DNA from: DASRIA01 sp963816975
Lineage (GTDB): Bacteria; Actinomycetota; Thermoleophilia; Solirubrobacterales; JBBDJG01
Direction: 5' to 3'
Assembly (NCBI GenBank): GCA_963816975.1
Contig: CAWFMD010000006.1
Coordinates: 1,302,001 to 1,366,000 of the forward strand
DNA length: 64,000 nucleotides
Position numbers and translations under genes: made by a program. Shown here one piece after another: positions 7,798-16,766 of the stretch (within the stretch, counting starts at the first letter, position 1; each line of letters begins with the position of its first letter). The notes under the pieces are model-generated. The model did no database searches. It saw only the letters and a list, made by a program, of their open reading frames with translations, and had not been told where the DNA came from.

Positions 7798-9693
7798 GTG
7801 TCGATTCTCGAGCCGGCCGCCAGCCCGGCGCCTATAATCGCCCGGCAGGAGGAACGGTCACGGCTTCGCAGCGTGGCCTGGCCCGGGGGCGGCCCCCCGG
7901 CAGCGCACGACAATTTGATCCGGGACGACATAACGGTGCGTCTCGCCGGCGAGTCCGGCGAAGGCGTCATCTCGAGCGGGGACATCCTCACCACCGGAGC
8001 GGCGCGCACCGGATACTGGGCGCTGACCTTCCGCACGTACCCGGCCGAGATCAGGGGCGGGCCCTGCATGTACCAGGTGCGGGTGGGCACCGAGCAGGTC
8101 CGGACGCAGGGCGATGCCGTGGACCTGCTGGTCTGCTTCAACCAGGAGGCGTTCGACCTTCACCACCACGAGCTCGCGGCCGACGGCCACATCGTCTGCG
8201 ATGCGGAGTCGGTGAAGGTGTCCCCGCCCTACGAGTCGCGCTCGTCGGAGGTGGCGCTGGCCGCGATCGCACAGGAGGCGGGCGGCAACCGGCGCGGTAA
8301 GAACATGGTGTCGGTCGGACTCGTCTGCGGGCTGCTCGGTATCGATACCGCCCGCATCGAGGAGATGATCCTCAAGCGCTACGCGCACAAGGGCGATGTC
8401 GGGGAGTCGAACATCAAGTCACTGCGGGCCGGCTTCGAGCACGCCCGCGACAAGCTTCCCGCGGGCGGGCACCAGCTGGGCCCCGCCCGGTCCCTGCACG
8501 CGGACCGGCTGCTGGTATCGGGCAACCAGGCGATCTGCCTCGGGGCGCTGCAGGCGGGCCTGGGCTACTACGCGGGGTATCCCATCACTCCCGCTTCCGA
8601 CATCCTGGAGTGGCTGGCGGCGCGCATGCCGCGCTTCGGCGGCGTCGCGATCCAGACCGAGGACGAGATCGCCGCGCTGGCGTCCGTGCTGGGCGCTTCC
8701 TTCGCAGGCCGCAAGGCGATGACCGCGACGTCGGGGCCCGGGCTCTCGCTGATGGCGGAGCTCGTCGGGCTGGCCGGCATGGCCGAGATCCCGGCGGTGA
8801 TCGTCGACGCCCAGCGCTCGGGCCCCTCGACGGGGATGCCGACCAAGACCGAGCAGTCGGACCTGAACCATGCGCTGTTCGGCGGACACGGGGAGTCGCC
8901 GCGCGTGGTGATGGCGCCCACGTCGGTCGAGGACTGCTTCGAGGTGATCATCGAGGCCTTCTATGCCGCCGAGCAGTACCAGGTCCCGGTGATCGTGCTG
9001 TCGGACCAGTCCCTGTCACACCGGCTCGAGACGGTGATGCGGCCCGACCTGGAGTCCTACGCGGCTGCGGAGCGCGTGAGCCCCAACGGCCGGGCCGACG
9101 CCGAGGGCTCCTACAAGCGCTACGAGATCCGCTCCGACGGCGTGTCACCGATGGCCGTTCCGGGCGGCCCGGGCGCCTACGTGTCGACGGGGATCGAGCA
9201 CGACGAAGCCGGCAACCCGCACTACGAGCCGGAGCTGCACACGGCGATGATGTCCAAGCGCTTCCGCAAGCTGCAGCCACTCGCCGAGCGCGAGGGCAGA
9301 GTCACGATCACCGGCCCCGCGCAGGCCGATGTCGGGATCCTCGGGTGGGGCTCGACGGAGGGAGCGGCGCTCGAGGCCGCCGAGATCTGCATCGACCGCG
9401 GGCTGAAGGTGTCGACGTGCTACCCGCGCGTGCTGGCCCCGCTGCCGACCGAGCGCATCCGCCGGTGGGCCACGGGGATGGAGCGCGTGATCGTTCCCGA
9501 GCTGAACGTGACCGGCCAGTTCGCGCGCCTGGCGCGCGCCGACGCAGGGGTCCGGTGCGAGTCGGTGCCGAAGGCGACGGGCCTGCCCTTCACGGCGGCG
9601 CAGATCGCAGACTATGTAACCGAGGGCATCCTGCCCGCCGACGACAGCGGCGTGTGGTTGCCCGGCATGACGGGGGAGGCCAGAGTTGGCTGA
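7798..9693 (+). CDS. korA: 2-oxoacid:ferredoxin oxidoreductase, alpha (fused gamma-alpha) subunit
   Basis: Part of the CoA- and ferredoxin-dependent oxidoreductase that decarboxylates 2-oxoglutarate (Kor) in actinobacteria. The N-terminal gamma-type domain begins VRLAGESGEGVISSGD and contains TYPAEIRGGP; the alpha domain follows from about residue 235 (GNQAICLGALQAGLGYYAGYPITP). The start is uncertain: GTG 7798 gives 631 residues, but a perfect TATAAT lies at 7833-7838 and AGGAGG at 7847-7852, so translation may begin at GTG 7873 or TTG 7915. It overlaps korB by 8 bp. 2-oxoglutarate is the likely substrate by family; pyruvate cannot be excluded. Confidence 0.92.
   Translation: MSILEPAASPAPIIARQEERSRLRSVAWPGGGPPAAHDNLIRDDITVRLAGESGEGVISSGDILTTGAARTGYWALTFRTYPAEIRGGPCMYQVRVGTEQVRTQGDAVDLLVCFNQEAFDLHHHELAADGHIVCDAESVKVSPPYESRSSEVALAAIAQEAGGNRRGKNMVSVGLVCGLLGIDTARIEEMILKRYAHKGDVGESNIKSLRAGFEHARDKLPAGGHQLGPARSLHADRLLVSGNQAICLGALQAGLGYYAGYPITPASDILEWLAARMPRFGGVAIQTEDEIAALASVLGASFAGRKAMTATSGPGLSLMAELVGLAGMAEIPAVIVDAQRSGPSTGMPTKTEQSDLNHALFGGHGESPRVVMAPTSVEDCFEVIIEAFYAAEQYQVPVIVLSDQSLSHRLETVMRPDLESYAAAERVSPNGRADAEGSYKRYEIRSDGVSPMAVPGGPGAYVSTGIEHDEAGNPHYEPELHTAMMSKRFRKLQPLAEREGRVTITGPAQADVGILGWGSTEGAALEAAEICIDRGLKVSTCYPRVLAPLPTERIRRWATGMERVIVPELNVTGQFARLARADAGVRCESVPKATGLPFTAAQIADYVTEGILPADDSGVWLPGMTGEARVG
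7833..7852 (+). promoter_or_regulatory. TATAAT box and AGGAGG inside the annotated korA start
   Basis: A consensus -10 hexamer TATAAT (7833-7838) is followed 8 bases later by a perfect AGGAGG (7847-7852). Both are rare in such GC-rich DNA. They suggest a korAB promoter here and a korA start downstream of GTG 7798. The next in-frame GTG (7873) is about 20 bases after the AGGAGG, longer than normal, so the exact start stays open. Confidence 0.5.
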
Positions 9694-10561
9694 CGAGGCG
9701 AAGGTCAAGGCAAACTCGTACAAGTCCGGCCTGAAGCCGATCTGGTGCCCGGGGTGCGGCGACTTCGGCGTGCTGGCGGCCGCATATCGCGCGTTCGCCG
9801 AGTTGGACCTCGACCCGGACAACACCGTGATCGTGTCGGGCATCGGCTGCTCGAGCCGCTTCCCCGGGTTCGTCGCGACCTACGGCTTTCACGGCGTGCA
9901 CGGGCGTGCCCTGCCGACGGCCATGGGTGTGAAGCTCGCCAACCCGGACCTCGACGTGATCGCGGTTGGCGGCGACGGCGACGGTTTCGCGATCGGCGGC
10001 GGCCACTTCCCGCACGCGGCGCGGCGCAACGTCGACGTCACCTACATCATCATGAACAACCAGACCTACGGCCTCACGAAGGGCCAGGTCTCGCCGACGT
10101 CTCTGCATGACCAAAAATCTCCGTCGACGCCGTTCGGCAATCTCGAGGAGCCGATGAACGTGCTCGCGACAGCGATCGCGGCAGACTGCTCCTATGTCGC
10201 TCAGGGCGCGAGCTTCCGCTCGAAGGAGCTGACCGAGCTGATCGTGGAGGGAATCCGGCACCCCGGCTTCAGCTTCATCGACGCGTTCAGCCCGTGCACC
10301 GCGTTCAACAACACGACGCAGGAGTGGAAGGCGGGCGTGTACAACCTGCCCGCCGAGCACGACTCATCAGACCGGGCCGGCGCGTTCGCCGCCGCGCTGC
10401 GTGACCCGATGGGGATCGGCATCTTCTACCGCCGGGAACGCCCGACGCTCGACGGCCGCGTGCGTGCCATGCAGGACGCGGCGCCTGCGGGCTCGGTCGC
10501 GGAACTGCTCGAGGGCTTCGCCGTGCGTCCGGCCGAAGCCGCCGTCAGGCCGGCCTACTAG
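9686..10561 (+). CDS. korB: 2-oxoacid:ferredoxin oxidoreductase, beta subunit
   Basis: Thiamine-diphosphate-binding subunit partner of korA, 291 residues. It shows the conserved WCPGCGDFG (cluster/TPP region), GIGCSSRFPGF, HGRALPTAMGVKLAN and the TPP-magnesium motif GGDGDGFAIGGGH followed by NNQTYGLTKGQ. TTG start overlaps the end of korA by 8 bp, indicating translational coupling. The pair lets oxidised 2-oxoglutarate feed ferredoxin. The gene ends convergently with a lipoprotein gene 28 bp away. Confidence 0.94.
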   Translation: MADEAKVKANSYKSGLKPIWCPGCGDFGVLAAAYRAFAELDLDPDNTVIVSGIGCSSRFPGFVATYGFHGVHGRALPTAMGVKLANPDLDVIAVGGDGDGFAIGGGHFPHAARRNVDVTYIIMNNQTYGLTKGQVSPTSLHDQKSPSTPFGNLEEPMNVLATAIAADCSYVAQGASFRSKELTELIVEGIRHPGFSFIDAFSPCTAFNNTTQEWKAGVYNLPAEHDSSDRAGAFAAALRDPMGIGIFYRRERPTLDGRVRAMQDAAPAGSVAELLEGFAVRPAEAAVRPAY

Positions 10562-10589
10562 CGGCCGGCGACGGCCACCCGAGGGACGC

Positions 10590-11150
10590 TCAGCTGGGCG
10601 CTTCGAGCGAGCGCGGCACGCGCGAGATGCGCACGGTAAAGCTGCCCGTGGCCGGGCCGCCGTCGAAGGACTCGGCCCTCGCCTTGCCGTCGATGCCGGC
10701 GTTGACGCGGTAGCGGGGGTTGTACGTGCCGGCCCGCAGGGCGCTCACCCGCCATACCAGCGTGCGCTTGCCGCCAGGCCGCAGCGGCCCGGTGGTCCAC
10801 GTGTTCACGAGCGCCGACGTGGAGTCGAAGGGCGCCTCGTTCACGATCCAGACCGGGCGCTCGGGGTCCGCAAGGCTCGCATCGCTTCTGCGCTGGTAGA
10901 AGCCGTCCACGGTCACGCCCAGGATCGGGATCGTCCGGTCGTCCTTGTTCTCGACCGTGATTCGCAGCGTGGCCTCCTCGGCCAGGCGTTGCCTGCCGGG
11001 GAAGGAGGCCGAGAGGACGTCGACCTTGTAGGTGCCCTCGGGCTCGTTTTGGTCCTGCGGGTCCCCGCCCCCGCACGCGCCCAGGACAAGGGTCAGTCCG
11101 ATCAGCGTCCCTGCGAGCACCCCTGCACGGAATGTGACACGGCTCTCCAA
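10590..11150 (-). CDS. Secreted lipoprotein with immunoglobulin-like (DUF4352-type) domain
   Basis: Hypothetical lipoprotein of about 186 residues. After a short Arg-containing start comes a hydrophobic stretch ending LVLGACGGG, a lipobox with Cys as the lipidation site. The rest is a beta-rich domain with LRITVENKDDRTIPILGVTV, typical of extracellular proteins that accommodate other ligands. No ATG exists near the signal; TTG 11150 gives two Arg before the hydrophobic core, while a GTG further in is possible. It is divergent from the MlaE-type permease gene at 11277 and may share its envelope function. Specific role unknown. Confidence 0.72.
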   Translation of the reverse strand: MESRVTFRAGVLAGTLIGLTLVLGACGGGDPQDQNEPEGTYKVDVLSASFPGRQRLAEEATLRITVENKDDRTIPILGVTVDGFYQRRSDASLADPERPVWIVNEAPFDSTSALVNTWTTGPLRPGGKRTLVWRVSALRAGTYNPRYRVNAGIDGKARAESFDGGPATGSFTVRISRVPRSLEAPS

Positions 11151-11276
11151 AGCGAGCGAAACATACCAATGCACGGCCGCTGGCCATGGCTTATGCTTTG
11201 CCGCCTGAGCGGCGGTTTCGCGTTGGGCGACCGTTGCACGAGGAGGAGAAGCAACTGATCTCAGCGGAGAGCGCGC

Positions 11277-12083
11277 GTGGTTCGTAACGTCGCCGACAGG
11301 GCCTTCCTGCCCGCCAAGAACCTGTTCGAGCAGGTCGGCGACATGATGATCCTGACCGGCAAGACGATCGTCTCCGCGATCCGCCCGCCCTACCCCTACG
11401 GCGGCGAGTTCATGTCGCAGTTCCTGTTCGCGCTGCGGCTTTGCTGGTTCCCGCTGCTGATCTCCACGATCGCCTTCGGCTACGGCGCGCCCGGCCTGCA
11501 GGCCGCCAACTTCCTGACCCTGTTCGGCGCGCTGGACCGGCTCGGGGGCTTCTTCGTTTTGGCCTCGATCCGCGAGTTCGCGCCCTGGGTGTGCTCGATG
11601 ATCGTGGCCGGCGTGGCCGGCACCGCGGTCACCGCCGACCTCGGCGCGCGCAAGATCAGAGAGGAGCTCGACGCGCTGCAGGTGCTGGGCGTGGACCCCG
11701 TCAAGAACCTCGTGGTGCCGCGCTTTTTGGCGCTGATGCTGGTGACCGGGCTGCTCGACGTATACGCGCTGATCTTCGGCATCTTCGGCGGCGTCATGGC
11801 CGAGATCGTCTACCACCAGAACCTGGCCGGCTTTTGGGCCACGTTCTTCGCCAACGCCTCGGTCACCGACCTGTGGGGCAGTCTCGTGAAGACCACGATC
11901 TTCGGCGCGATCATCGCGATCGTGTGCTGCTACAAGGGCATGACCGCAAGCGGTGGTGCGGCCGGCGTGGGTAGAGCCGTGAACGAGGCCGTGGTGATCG
12001 CCTTCTCGGGGATCTGGGCCTTCAACTACGTGTTCACCCAGACGCTGTTGGCCACCCACCCCGAAATCCTCGTGATCCGCTGA
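11277..12083 (+). CDS. MlaE/YrbE-type ABC transporter permease (first)
   Basis: Integral membrane subunit of an Mce/Mla-type lipid transporter, 268 residues. It has the MlaE family features: long amphipathic N-terminus, hydrophobic segments, and the central EFAPWVCSMIVAGVAGTAVTAD with the coupling region ARKIREELDALQVLGVDPV. GTG start with GGAGA upstream. The stop overlaps the next start by 1 bp (TGATG), so the two permeases are translated together. In actinobacteria such pairs usually precede six mce genes; here no MCE-domain gene follows. Confidence 0.9.
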   Translation: MVRNVADRAFLPAKNLFEQVGDMMILTGKTIVSAIRPPYPYGGEFMSQFLFALRLCWFPLLISTIAFGYGAPGLQAANFLTLFGALDRLGGFFVLASIREFAPWVCSMIVAGVAGTAVTADLGARKIREELDALQVLGVDPVKNLVVPRFLALMLVTGLLDVYALIFGIFGGVMAEIVYHQNLAGFWATFFANASVTDLWGSLVKTTIFGAIIAIVCCYKGMTASGGAAGVGRAVNEAVVIAFSGIWAFNYVFTQTLLATHPEILVIR

Positions 12084-12916
12084 TGGCCGCCAAGCCCGCC
12101 ACGCGCTCCACCTCGACCGGCATCGGCTGGCTGGCCGTGCCCCGCGACTGGGTCGCGAGCCTGGGCGACATCATCCGCTTTTGCGGGCAGTCCTTCGGCG
12201 ACATCTTCAACGGGCGCGTGTTCCACTTCTTCGGCGAGGCGCTGCGCCAGGCCGGGATCTTGATCTTGGGCTCGGCGCTGGTGATCTGGGGGATGGTCTT
12301 CATCTTGGGCCTGCAGTGCGGGATCGAGGGCGCCTACTTCAACCGCTCGGTGGGCGCGCCCGCCTACGCGGGCGTGTTCAGCGCCTGGTGCGACCTGCGC
12401 GAGATGGTGCCCTACATGTTCGGCTACATCATGTCGGCGAAGGTCGGCACCGGGATCGTGGCCGAGCTGGGCGCGATGCGCATCAACGAGGAGATCGACG
12501 CGCTCGAGGTGATGGGCGTGCGCCCGATCACGTTCCTGGCCGCGACCCGCCTGCTGGCCGCCTGGATGGTGCTGCCGTTCATCTACGTGGCGGCCGTGGG
12601 GGTCGGCTTCTTTGCCTCCTACCTGGCGGTCGTGGAGCAGATCGGGGAGGTCTCCTCGGGCGGCTACTTCCTGATCTTCTGGATGTTCCAAAACCCCCCC
12701 GACCTGCTGTTTTCCGTGATCAAGGGGATGGCGATGGCGACCGCGATCGTGGCCGTCGGCTGCTACTACGGCTACACCGCCTCGGGCGGGCCCGTGGGCG
12801 TGGGCCAGGCGACCGCCAAGTCGATGATCCTCAACATGGTGCTCGTGCACCTGATCGGGATGATGGGCTCGCAGATCTTCTGGGGCGCGAATCCGCGTGC
12901 TCCAATCGGAGGCTGA
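12083..12916 (+). CDS. MlaE/YrbE-type ABC transporter permease (second)
   Basis: Second permease of the same transporter, 277 residues, paralogous to the upstream gene. The conserved core reads DLREMVPYMFGYIMSAKVGTG, then MRINEEIDALEVMGVRPITFL, followed by several membrane spans (MVLPFIYVAAVGVGFFASYL). It probably forms the membrane heterodimer with its neighbour. Both permeases have unusually frequent TTT and TTG codons in some stretches, but the overall GC matches the window. It is followed 51 bp later by the ATPase gene. Confidence 0.9.
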   Translation: MAAKPATRSTSTGIGWLAVPRDWVASLGDIIRFCGQSFGDIFNGRVFHFFGEALRQAGILILGSALVIWGMVFILGLQCGIEGAYFNRSVGAPAYAGVFSAWCDLREMVPYMFGYIMSAKVGTGIVAELGAMRINEEIDALEVMGVRPITFLAATRLLAAWMVLPFIYVAAVGVGFFASYLAVVEQIGEVSSGGYFLIFWMFQNPPDLLFSVIKGMAMATAIVAVGCYYGYTASGGPVGVGQATAKSMILNMVLVHLIGMMGSQIFWGANPRAPIGG

Positions 12917-12967
12917 GCGGCGGCTAGCATTGGCCTGCCGCGTGTAATCAAGAGAGAGGTGTAGGTA

Positions 12968-13852
12968 GTGGCCGAGGATCCAGCACGGCGAGTGGGCGGA
13001 CAGCCCGGCGAAGAGGTCAACCTCAGGGAGGGCGTGCGCGAGGGCGACGACCCGTCCCAGAAGTTCGAGTACCACGGCACCATCCGCGGCCACGGCCGGG
13101 AGGACACCGTCGAGTTCATCGATGTCGTCAAGCGGTTCGGGCGCAACACGGTGCTGGACGGCCTCAACCTCGGCATCCCGAACGGGATGATCACGATGAT
13201 CCTGGGCCCCTCCGGCACGGGCAAGTCGGTCTGCATCAAGCACATGGTGGGGCTGCTCTATCCCGACGAGGGCGACGTCCTGGTCAACGGCCGCTCGGTG
13301 CCCGACATGACCGACGACGAGCTGTTCGACATGCGCAAGAAGTTCGGCGTGCTGTTCCAGGACGGGGCGCTGTTCGGCTCCATGAACCTCTACGACAACG
13401 TCGCATTCCCGCTGCGCCAGCACACCGAGAAGGGCGAGGACGAGATTCGCGAGATCGTCTCGCGTCGCCTCCGCGAGGTGGGCCTCGGCGGCGCCGAGGA
13501 GAAGATGCCGAACGAGCTGTCGGGCGGCATGCGCAAGCGCGCCGGCTTTGCCCGTGCGCTCGTGCTCGATCCCGAGATCGTGCTGTTCGACGAGCCCGAC
13601 TCGGGCCTCGACCCCGTCCGCACCGCGCTCCTGTGCGACCTCATCAAGGAGGTCCACTCCGAGAACGGCGGCACGTACGTCGTGATCACCCACGACATCG
13701 CATCCGCGCGCCGCACGCCGGAGTACATGGCGATCCTGTGGCGCGGCAAGATCGTCGAGGCAGGGCTGCGCGAGGACCTGTTCCAGTCGGAGAACCAGTT
13801 CGTGCGGCAGTTCCTGGCAGGCGACTCGGCCGGCCCGCTGGGCATGGAGTGA
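12968..13852 (+). CDS. Mce/Mla-type lipid transporter ATP-binding protein (MlaF/Mkl-like)
   Basis: ATPase that drives the two MlaE-type permeases, 294 residues. Walker A GPSGTGKS at about residues 79-86, signature LSGGMRKRAGFARAL, Walker B VLFDEPDSGLDP and H-loop ITHDI are all intact; LFQDGALFGSMNLYDNVAFPLRQ is characteristic of the MlaF/Mkl branch. An N-terminal extension of about 50 residues is hydrophilic. GTG start after AGAGAGAGGTG. A TAGCAT hexamer in the 51-bp gap could give it its own promoter. Followed by two hairpins. Confidence 0.93.
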   Translation: MAEDPARRVGGQPGEEVNLREGVREGDDPSQKFEYHGTIRGHGREDTVEFIDVVKRFGRNTVLDGLNLGIPNGMITMILGPSGTGKSVCIKHMVGLLYPDEGDVLVNGRSVPDMTDDELFDMRKKFGVLFQDGALFGSMNLYDNVAFPLRQHTEKGEDEIREIVSRRLREVGLGGAEEKMPNELSGGMRKRAGFARALVLDPEIVLFDEPDSGLDPVRTALLCDLIKEVHSENGGTYVVITHDIASARRTPEYMAILWRGKIVEAGLREDLFQSENQFVRQFLAGDSAGPLGME

Positions 13853-13857
13853 TGTAC

Positions 13858-13889
13858 GGGGGCTCTGCCCCCGCGGCAGCTTCGCTGCC
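13858..13889 (+). terminator. Two consecutive hairpins after the Mla-type ATPase gene
   Basis: GGGGGC-TCT-GCCCCC (13858-13872) is followed at once by GGCAGC-TTC-GCTGCC (13875-13889). Two tight GC stems 6 bp after the stop of the ATPase gene look like a terminator, though no U-tract follows. Confidence 0.6.
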
Positions 13890-13928
13890 TCCCGCGGCGC
13901 TGTTCTGACGTAATCTGGTTCAGAGCGG

Positions 13929-16766
13929 ATGAGGAGCTGGTCCAACCTAGACGTCGGCGCGTTGCTGGGCCGCCTGACCTCGTTCTCGGCGCGACGAGCG
14001 CCGCTTGTCGTAGGGCTGGTGATCGCCGCCTCCCTGCTCGCCGCGCTGCTGGCACTGCGGCTCGACCCCAGTGCGTCCCCGTCCTCATTCGTGGACCGTC
14101 AGGGAGCGGCCGCCAGGGCGACCGACGACCTGCACCGCAAATTCGGCGACGAGCCGATCGTGATCCTCGTGCGCGGGCCGCTCACCGGGATGCTGCTGAC
14201 GCAGGACGTGGGGCGGATGCTGAGCCTCGAAGGGTGCATCTCGGGAAACCAGCCGCGCGACGCGCGGGCGCCGGCCCCCGTCTGTCGCGAATTCGCCGAG
14301 CAGCGGCCGGTGCAGGTCGTGTACGGGCCCGGGACGTTCATCAACGAGGCCGCGGGCCAGGTGCTCGACCGGATCAACTTCGACCGCTCGCGCCAGCAGG
14401 CCGAGGCCGACCGCGCGGCGCGCGCCGCGCGCCGGGTGGCGGCCGCACGCGGGCTGGCCCCCGCCGACCAGAAGCGGCTCGCCGATGCGGCGCGGCAGGT
14501 GGTCGACGCAAAGTACGCGCAGCGCGCGCTCGAGCTGGCGGTCCGCTACGGGTTGAGCAGCGCGCCCGCGCTCAACAGCCCCGACTTCGTGCTGCGGCTG
14601 GTGTTCGAGCCAAGCCTCGGCGCCGAGACGCCGAAGCCGCGCTTCGCGTACCTCTTCCCGGGCCCCGATGCCGCCCTGATCCAGGCGCGCCTGCGGCCGG
14701 GGATGAGCGAGGCCCAGCGCGAGCACGCGATCGCGATGGTCCGGCGGGCGGTGGCCAGCAAGCCGTTCGACCTGCAGTTCGGCACTTATGTGGTGTCGGG
14801 GACGCCGGTGGTCGTGGAGGGCGTCGCGGGGAGCATCGCCGACGAGCTGGGCGTGCTGCTCGTGGTCGTGGTGGTGGTGATGGCGCTCACGCTGATGCTG
14901 GTGTTCCGCACGCGCCACAGGCTGTTGCCGCTGGGACTGGCGCTCGCGGCGACCGCACTCACGTTCGGAGCGATGTCGCTCGTGGGGGCGCCGCTGACGA
15001 TCGCGTCGATCGCGGTCCTGCCGGTGCTCGTCGGCCTCGGGGTGGACTACGCGATCCAGTTCCAGTCACGCTTCCGGGAGGAGGGGTCGGCCGCGCGGGC
15101 CGGGCGGCAGGGCGGTCCGGTGATCGCCACGGCGGGGGCCGCGACCGCGGCCGGGTTCCTGGTGCTGCTGCTTTCGCCGGTGCCGATGGTGCGGGGGTTC
15201 GGCCTGCTGCTCGTGGTCGGCATCGTGATTGCGTTCGTGGTGTCGTTGACCGCCGGATTCGGGGTGCTGGGTGGGACCCAGCCGGCTTGGATGCGGCGCC
15301 GGCTCGCGCCATTACCCGCCAGGTTTTCGACGCTCCGCATACGGCGCGGCGGGCGGGTCCTGTCGCGGCGCATACCCTCCGGGTTCGGCGGGCTCACCGG
15401 AAGGGCACGCACCGCGCCACCCGCCCGATGGATCGGCTCGTTCTTGAAATTCGTTCGGGACGGTACGCGGGGGTTGATCTCCGAGGCGCAGCTCGTTCCC
15501 CCTCTTGTGAAGCGCTGGGGGCGTGGTGCTTTCGGCGTTGCCGTGAGGCGACCCGGCCGCGTTCTGCGCATCGCCTTGCTGCTCGCCGTCGTCGGCTGGG
15601 TCGCGGGAACTCAGGTCGAGGTGGTTTCAGACATCACGCGGCTGGTCCCGGATTCTCAGCGGGAGGTGCGGGATCTGAAGACCCTCCAGCGTGAGGCGGG
15701 GACGTCGGGGGACGTGAATGTGCTCGTGCGATCAGAGCGGTTGCTCGACCCCGACGTCGTGCGCTGGATGACTCGATACCAGTCAGCAGTCCTGCGCCGG
15801 CACGGCTTCAGCGAGCGGCGGCCCTGTGCGGCGGCGGAGCTGTGCCCGGCCCTGTCGCTCACGAACCTGTTCGGATCCGGGCGCCAGAGCGCCCGCCAGG
15901 TGAAGCAGGTGATCGATGCGCTGCCTCGCTACTTCTCCCAGAACGTGATCACCGCGGACCGCCGCACCGCGAACATCGCGTTCGGCATCCGCACGATGCC
16001 GCTCGAGCAGCAGAAGCACCTCGTCGACGACATGCGGTCCGCGCTCGACCCGCCGCGGGGCGTTGATGCCGAGCTCGCGGGGCTGCCCGTGCTCGCCGCC
16101 GACGCGCATGCGGACCTCGAGTCGAGCCGCTGGTGGCTCTCGCTCGCGGGGCTCGCGGCCGTTTTCGGGGTGCTGCTCGTCGCCTACCGGCGACTCCAGG
16201 CAGCCGCCGTGCCGCTGATCCCGATTGCGCTCGCAACGGGATGGGCGTCGCTGTTCCTGTTCATCCTGCAAATCCCGCTGAACCCGATGTCCGCAACCCT
16301 GGGGGCCCTCGTGATCGCGATCTCGACGGAGTTCGCGGTGCTGCTCTCGGCGCGCTACCGCGCCGAGCGCGCGGCGGGACTCGAGCCGGCGGCGGCGCTG
16401 TCCCGGACCTACGAGCGCACCGGGGCGGCGGTGCTCGCATCCGGCGTGACCGTGATCGCCGGCTTTGCGGCGCTGCTGGTCAGCGGTTTCCCGATGCTGC
16501 GGGACTTCGGCGCGGTCACGGTCGTGAACCTCACCGTCTCCCTGCTGGGCGTGATGATCGTGCTGCCCGCCGCCCTCGTGTGGGCGGAGGGACGGGGTCC
16601 GCTGCGGGTCCCTCGCACCCCTGCCGAGCTCGCGGCCGTCGCGCGGTCGACGGGTAGCGCACTGGGCGTCGCCGCGCGCGCCTCTGCACGCGCGCTGCGC
16701 GGCACCCCGGCCCTGCTGCGCAAGACCGTGGGCGCCGTGCGGCGAGTCGTACCATCACGCAAGTGA
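13929..16766 (+). CDS. MMPL/RND-family transporter
   Basis: Large inner-membrane exporter of lipids or hydrophobic compounds, 945 residues. Two repeated halves each have one leading membrane helix, a big extracytoplasmic loop and a bundle of five helices. In the first bundle GLGVDYAIQFQSRFREE carries the proton-relay Asp; the equivalent in the second is AISTEFAVLLSARYRAE with Glu in place of Asp. The first loop (about residues 60-280) contains CISGN and paired Cys. It resembles HpnN/MMPL proteins involved in envelope lipid export, which fits the Mla-type genes before it. Substrate unknown. It overlaps the next gene by a few bases. Confidence 0.9.
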   Translation: MRSWSNLDVGALLGRLTSFSARRAPLVVGLVIAASLLAALLALRLDPSASPSSFVDRQGAAARATDDLHRKFGDEPIVILVRGPLTGMLLTQDVGRMLSLEGCISGNQPRDARAPAPVCREFAEQRPVQVVYGPGTFINEAAGQVLDRINFDRSRQQAEADRAARAARRVAAARGLAPADQKRLADAARQVVDAKYAQRALELAVRYGLSSAPALNSPDFVLRLVFEPSLGAETPKPRFAYLFPGPDAALIQARLRPGMSEAQREHAIAMVRRAVASKPFDLQFGTYVVSGTPVVVEGVAGSIADELGVLLVVVVVVMALTLMLVFRTRHRLLPLGLALAATALTFGAMSLVGAPLTIASIAVLPVLVGLGVDYAIQFQSRFREEGSAARAGRQGGPVIATAGAATAAGFLVLLLSPVPMVRGFGLLLVVGIVIAFVVSLTAGFGVLGGTQPAWMRRRLAPLPARFSTLRIRRGGRVLSRRIPSGFGGLTGRARTAPPARWIGSFLKFVRDGTRGLISEAQLVPPLVKRWGRGAFGVAVRRPGRVLRIALLLAVVGWVAGTQVEVVSDITRLVPDSQREVRDLKTLQREAGTSGDVNVLVRSERLLDPDVVRWMTRYQSAVLRRHGFSERRPCAAAELCPALSLTNLFGSGRQSARQVKQVIDALPRYFSQNVITADRRTANIAFGIRTMPLEQQKHLVDDMRSALDPPRGVDAELAGLPVLAADAHADLESSRWWLSLAGLAAVFGVLLVAYRRLQAAAVPLIPIALATGWASLFLFILQIPLNPMSATLGALVIAISTEFAVLLSARYRAERAAGLEPAAALSRTYERTGAAVLASGVTVIAGFAALLVSGFPMLRDFGAVTVVNLTVSLLGVMIVLPAALVWAEGRGPLRVPRTPAELAAVARSTGSALGVAARASARALRGTPALLRKTVGAVRRVVPSRK
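16750..16765 (+). promoter_or_regulatory. TANNNT hexamer 7 bases before a GTG start
   Basis: TACCAT (16750-16755) lies 7 bases before GTG 16763, the arrangement of a leaderless actinobacterial promoter. It sits inside the end of the MMPL gene. Confidence 0.4.
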
